Source: FEN-680 sp036781505
GTDB taxonomy: Bacteria; Actinomycetota; Geothermincolia; Fen-727; Anoxymicrobiaceae
DNA length: 8,440 nt
Direction of reading: 5' to 3'
Assembly: GCA_036781505.1 (NCBI GenBank)
Contig: DAIQAV010000107.1
Location: 1 to 8,440, forward strand
Each line of letters starts with the position of its first letter. The stretch's first letter is position 1. A program made the position numbers and the translations under genes. Positions 5,728 through 8,440 of this stretch are shown one piece after another. The notes below the pieces were generated by a model. It made no database searches, had not been told where the DNA came from, and was given only the letters and a program-made list of their open reading frames with translations.

Positions 5728-7108
5728 CCTGCGCAGGACGCTCCTGGTCAGGTACGCCGCGGTCCTGGGCCTCGTCGTGCTGATGGTCGTGCTCATCCTG
5801 GTGTTCGGCATCAACGCCCAGGTGTCGGAGACGGTGGTATTCCTGGTCGGCATCGCGGTGCTTGCCGGACTGCTGGGCGCGATCACCATCTGGACGCAGC
5901 GCACCCTGGCGGCGGACCTGAAAGAGATAGGCAGGGCGACCGAAAAGATCCTGGTGGAGAACGACCTCGACCGGATGCCGCAACCGAGGCTAGTGGAGCT
6001 GAACGACCTGGCGCAGGACCTCGACGCGGTGGCCGACAAGGTGCGCGAAAACTACAGGCTCCTGACGCAGGAGCGCAACAGGTTCGAGGCGGTCCTCGAG
6101 AACATCAACGTCGGGATAATCGTGCTGGGCCGCGACCTGCGGACGCGGATGATAAACCCGGTCGCCGAGAAGCTGCTGGGGACCACCAGCGATTACGCGG
6201 TGGGCAGGACGTTCACCGAGATCCACCACACGCCGACTATCGACAGGGCCATAGAGAAAGCCAGGCGCGGGGAGGTCATCGAGAAGGAAGTCACGATAAC
6301 GCTGCCGCGCCGGCGGTCCCTCAAGGTCCAGGTCAGCCCGATCACCACCAGGGCCGGCAAGGTCGGCGGCGTGATCTGCATCCTTGAGGACATTACGTCC
6401 AAGCGCGAGCTGGAGCGCGTGAGGAGCGACTTCGTGGCCAACGTCTCCCATGAGCTCCGTACGCCGGTGGCGAACATGAGGGCGGTCGTCGAGGCGCTCG
6501 TCGCCGGCGCCGCGCATGACCCGGATGTCGCCGACCGCTTCGTCCGCGACCTGGACCGTGAGTCCATCAGGCTCGCCGACATCATCGAGGACCTGCTGAC
6601 CCTGTCCAGGCTCGAATCGGAGAAACGAGAAGAGGCGGAGGAGCCCTTCGACATACGGCAGGTGCTCGTCGAGATCGCCGAGGAGAAGGCGGAGCTCGCC
6701 GCGAGGAACGACGTCGGCATCAAGGTCGACGGCGCGCGCGCTGACGCCGTGATCAGGGGAAACCGCAAGCTGGTCAAGACCGCCTGCTCCAACCTGGTCG
6801 ATAACGCCATCAAATACAACCGGCCCGGCGGTCGGGTCGAGTTGTCCATCGAGGCGGCACCCGACGAGGTCGCGGTGGTTGTGCGCGACACCGGCATAGG
6901 GATCTCGGTCGCGGAGCAGGGGAAGGTGTTCGAGCGTTTCTACCGGGTCGACAAGGCCAGGTCCAGGGAGACCGGCGGCACCGGGCTGGGCCTGTCGATC
7001 GTCAAGCACGCGGCGGAGTTCCACGGCGGGACGGTCCTGCTGGAGAGCAGGCCCGGCGAGGGTTCGACCTTCAGGCTGGTCCTGCCCTCGACCCCCAGCC
7101 TGTTCTGA
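5711..7108 (+). CDS. phoR: PhoR-type sensor histidine kinase
   Basis: About 465 residues from the GTG at 5711. Two membrane helices (about 11-34 and 41-61) are joined by a very short loop, then a HAMP-like linker (62-115), a PAS domain (about 122-228, FEAVLENINVGIIVLG), HisKA with the H-box NVSHELRTPVANMR (phosphorylated His247), and HATPase_c with N-box NLVDNAIKYN (Asn365), G1 DTGIGI (Asp393), FERFYR, and G2 GGTGLGLS (422-429). It is an inner-membrane kinase/phosphatase for the adjacent PhoB. With almost no extracytoplasmic domain it probably reads the state of the Pst transporter (through PhoU in known systems) via its PAS/HAMP region. The start is ambiguous: TTG 5693, GTG 5711 and TTG 5720 all overlap the end of phoB (stop 5725-5727). 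AAGG at 5705-5708 is the only weak Shine-Dalgarno. Translational coupling to phoB is likely. Confidence 0.92.
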   Translation: MGRLRSLRRTLLVRYAAVLGLVVLMVVLILVFGINAQVSETVVFLVGIAVLAGLLGAITIWTQRTLAADLKEIGRATEKILVENDLDRMPQPRLVELNDLAQDLDAVADKVRENYRLLTQERNRFEAVLENINVGIIVLGRDLRTRMINPVAEKLLGTTSDYAVGRTFTEIHHTPTIDRAIEKARRGEVIEKEVTITLPRRRSLKVQVSPITTRAGKVGGVICILEDITSKRELERVRSDFVANVSHELRTPVANMRAVVEALVAGAAHDPDVADRFVRDLDRESIRLADIIEDLLTLSRLESEKREEAEEPFDIRQVLVEIAEEKAELAARNDVGIKVDGARADAVIRGNRKLVKTACSNLVDNAIKYNRPGGRVELSIEAAPDEVAVVVRDTGIGISVAEQGKVFERFYRVDKARSRETGGTGLGLSIVKHAAEFHGGTVLLESRPGEGSTFRLVLPSTPSLF

Positions 7109-7122
7109 GAGGCTCTCCATTC

Positions 7123-7166
7123 CTTAACCAATTCTTAAACTATCCTTAACCCTATCTGAAACGGCG
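7123..7166 (+). promoter_or_regulatory. Pho box: four 11-base direct repeats upstream of pstS
   Basis: Four units start at exactly 11-base intervals: CTTAACC (7123), CTTAAAC (7134), CTTAACC (7145) and CTGAAAC (7156). One unit per helical turn, with TTAA(A/C)C cores, is the pattern bound by PhoB/PhoP dimers in bacterial Pho regulons. Four units would accommodate two dimers. The last core ends ten bases before the -10 box and takes the place of a -35 element, as in classical activated Pho promoters. Binding by the regulator encoded at 5026-5727 is inference from position and pattern. Confidence 0.85.
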
Positions 7167-7172
7167 CCGTGT

Positions 7173-7178
7173 TAGATT
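7173..7178 (+). promoter_or_regulatory. pstS -10 box, leaderless start
   Basis: TAGATT (TANNNT) with six bases (CTGGCC) before the ATG at 7185, the same geometry as at phoB. No Shine-Dalgarno lies upstream of the ATG, so a leaderless pstS mRNA is the simplest reading. Confidence 0.6.
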
Positions 7179-7184
7179 CTGGCC

Positions 7185-8057
7185 ATGGACTCCAGGCCCG
7201 GGAAGAAAAGGCTTATTGCCGCCATTTGCATCGCGCTCGCGGTCGCGGTGGTCACGCTGGCCAGCGGGTGCGGAGGGCAGACGCAGAAGCAGGCAGCCAG
7301 GGGCAGAGTTAAGGTCTCCGGCTCTACCACCGTCCTTCCGATCGCGCAGGAGGCGGCGGCGGAGTACTCGGACGCCAACCCCGGCGTCCGCGTCGACGTC
7401 CAGGGGGGAGGCTCCAGCGTCGGCGTAACGCAGCTCATCCAAGGCATCGTCGACATCGGGATGAGCTCCCGGAACCTCAACCCCGATGAGGTTGGCAAAG
7501 GCCTGATCAACCACGACATCGCCTTCGATGTGATCGCGATAGTCGTCAACCCCAGCATGCCGATCACCAACCTCTCCGACGCCCAGGTCAAGGCTATCTT
7601 CCTGGGCAAGGTGAAGAGCTGGAAAGCGGTCGGTGGCCCTGACAAGCCGATAGTGGTCGTGATACGCGACCAGGCCTCCGGGACTCGCGATATCTTCGAC
7701 AAGAAGGCGCTGGGCGCGACGGACACGAAGGTCGTCGAGAGCACCGGATCGGCGATCCAGTGCTCCAGCAATGGTGTGATGCGCGAGATAGTCGGGAGCA
7801 CCCCCAACGCCATCGGCTACATCTCTTTCGGATACGTGAATCAGAACCTCAAGGCGATCTCGTTCAAGGGAGTCGCGCCCGAGGTCAAGACCGCGGCCAC
7901 CGGCCTCTATCCCATCGCGCGGTTCCTGCGCCTCTACACCAAGGGGGAGGCCAAGGGCGTCGTGAAGGGATACATCGACTTCATGCTCTCGGACAAGTTC
8001 CAGAACGATATCGTGGCAAGGGAATACGTGAAGATCAAGGACGTCAACATAAAATGA
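7185..8057 (+). CDS. pstS: Phosphate-binding lipoprotein of the Pst ABC transporter
   Basis: A 290-residue PBP type II (PstS-2, TIGR02136-like) protein of normal length. The N-terminus is a lipoprotein signal: KKR (7-9), a hydrophobic core (about 10-25) and lipobox ASGC with lipidated Cys29. The mature part carries phosphate-site loops: SGSTTVLPI (about 45-53), GGGSSVG (74-80), DIGMSSR (90-96) and RDQASGTRD (near 165). It captures inorganic phosphate outside the membrane and delivers it to PstC/PstA. The start at 7185 gives the proper signal peptide, follows the -10 box directly and has no alternative nearby. The gene follows phoR by 76 bases holding the Pho box, so it is expected to be induced by phosphate starvation. 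Its TGA overlaps the next ATG (ATGA), indicating co-translation with pstC. Confidence 0.95.
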   Translation: MDSRPGKKRLIAAICIALAVAVVTLASGCGGQTQKQAARGRVKVSGSTTVLPIAQEAAAEYSDANPGVRVDVQGGGSSVGVTQLIQGIVDIGMSSRNLNPDEVGKGLINHDIAFDVIAIVVNPSMPITNLSDAQVKAIFLGKVKSWKAVGGPDKPIVVVIRDQASGTRDIFDKKALGATDTKVVESTGSAIQCSSNGVMREIVGSTPNAIGYISFGYVNQNLKAISFKGVAPEVKTAATGLYPIARFLRLYTKGEAKGVVKGYIDFMLSDKFQNDIVAREYVKIKDVNIK

Positions 8058-8440
8058 GTGAAGGTCCGCGGATATCACCCGCGTCGACGATGCGCGCGAT
8101 AGTGACCGGCGACCGCGACCGCTGGGTGAAGCTGGTGATGTTCTGCTGCGCGTCGGTCTCGTTCGTGGGCGTGCTGTTGATCTTCCTCTTTATCTTCCGG
8201 GAAAGCCTTCCCGCGATAACCAAGGTCGGGATACCCAAGCTGTTCCTCTCGACCGACTGGCGCCCCAAGAGCGGGCACTACGGGATGCTCGCCTTCACGT
8301 TCGGGACCGTGTTCACCACCGTGGTGGCGATGGTAATCGCGGCGCCGCTGGGCATCGGCGCGGCGGTCTTCATCGACCAGATAGCCCCCGAGAAGGTTGG
8401 CAAAGGAGTGCGCAGGGTCATCGAGTTGCTGGCCGGCATC
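8054..8440 (+). CDS. pstC: Phosphate ABC transporter permease PstC, N-terminal part (3' end outside the window)
   Basis: The frame starts at the ATG at 8054, overlapping the pstS stop as ATGA, and stays open for 129 codons to the window end. After a cytoplasmic N-terminus (1-25) comes TM1 (about 27-48), then LFLSTDWRPKSGHYGMLAFTFGT (63-85), the hallmark of PstC just before its transport domain. TM2 (about 84-108) contains APLGIGAAVFIDQIAP, and the last residues ELLAGI are the start of the conserved ELLAGIPSVVYG motif, cut off here. It forms the membrane channel with PstA. A weak AAGGA (8037-8041) lies 12 bases upstream; coupling to pstS is more likely. pstA, pstB and phoU probably follow outside the window. 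Confidence 0.93.
   Translation, partial: MSEGPRISPASTMRAIVTGDRDRWVKLVMFCCASVSFVGVLLIFLFIFRESLPAITKVGIPKLFLSTDWRPKSGHYGMLAFTFGTVFTTVVAMVIAAPLGIGAAVFIDQIAPEKVGKGVRRVIELLAGI

Noticed and set aside
5990..7120. 376-codon open frame on the minus strand opposite phoR
   Set aside because: It is the shadow of phoR. It has low-complexity Asp/Arg/Val/Leu composition and no domain, and its start is not supported by a ribosome site.
7152..8078. 308-codon minus-strand frame opposite pstS
   Set aside because: pstS is unmistakable, with lipobox and phosphate-loop motifs. The minus frame also runs through the Pho box and has no motif.
1..8440. CRISPR array, tRNA/rRNA, insertion sequence or prophage
   Set aside because: Reading both strands showed no regularly spaced long direct repeats, no tRNA-like cloverleaf, no transposase or integrase motif and no terminal inverted repeats. 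The only periodic repeat is the 44-base Pho box.

Overview
The window is GC-rich, gene-dense bacterial DNA holding ten genes in three blocks. Two of them are cut by the window edges. Two promoters have a TANNNT -10 box only six bases before the start codon (leaderless mRNA), GC is high and AGG/ATA codons are frequent. This suggests a deep-branching actinobacterium or a similar high-GC lineage such as Chloroflexota. That assignment is an inference with low confidence, because no rRNA or marker gene is present.

Block 1 (1-1342, + strand) is the end of a drug/metabolite-transporter (EamA-like) permease, then a stand-alone HAD-IB family phosphatase. The 153-base gap after it carries a strong hairpin whose U-tract faces the minus strand. 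It is the terminator of block 2.

Block 2 (1496-4839, - strand, read right to left) is a tight four-gene operon: Zn-ribbon/OB-fold protein (DUF35 type), thiolase-like protein, second thiolase-like protein, second Zn-ribbon/OB-fold protein. Gaps are 2-18 bases and each gene has its own Shine-Dalgarno. The two thiolase-fold proteins belong to the SCP-2-like branch that works with DUF35 partners (compare Ltp2-ChsH2, BbsB-BbsA, PhlC-PhlB). By eye both lack the nucleophilic Cys and the usual His residues, and one DUF35 protein lacks a zinc-ligand Cys. The complex is probably not an ordinary beta-ketothiolase. Its substrate cannot be told from this window, and this is its most interesting part.

Block 3 (5026-8440, + strand) is a phosphate-starvation module: response regulator phoB, overlapping sensor kinase phoR, phosphate-binding lipoprotein pstS, and the first 129 codons of the permease pstC (overlapping pstS by ATGA). 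Upstream of pstS are four direct repeats of the form CTTAAMC at exact 11-base spacing, a textbook PhoB/PhoP-type Pho box. It ends ten bases before a TANNNT -10 box. The inferred loop is that PhoR phosphorylates PhoB, which binds the Pho box and switches on pstSC and whatever follows outside the window. Blocks 2 and 3 diverge from a 186-base intergenic region with a composite inverted repeat and the phoB promoter.
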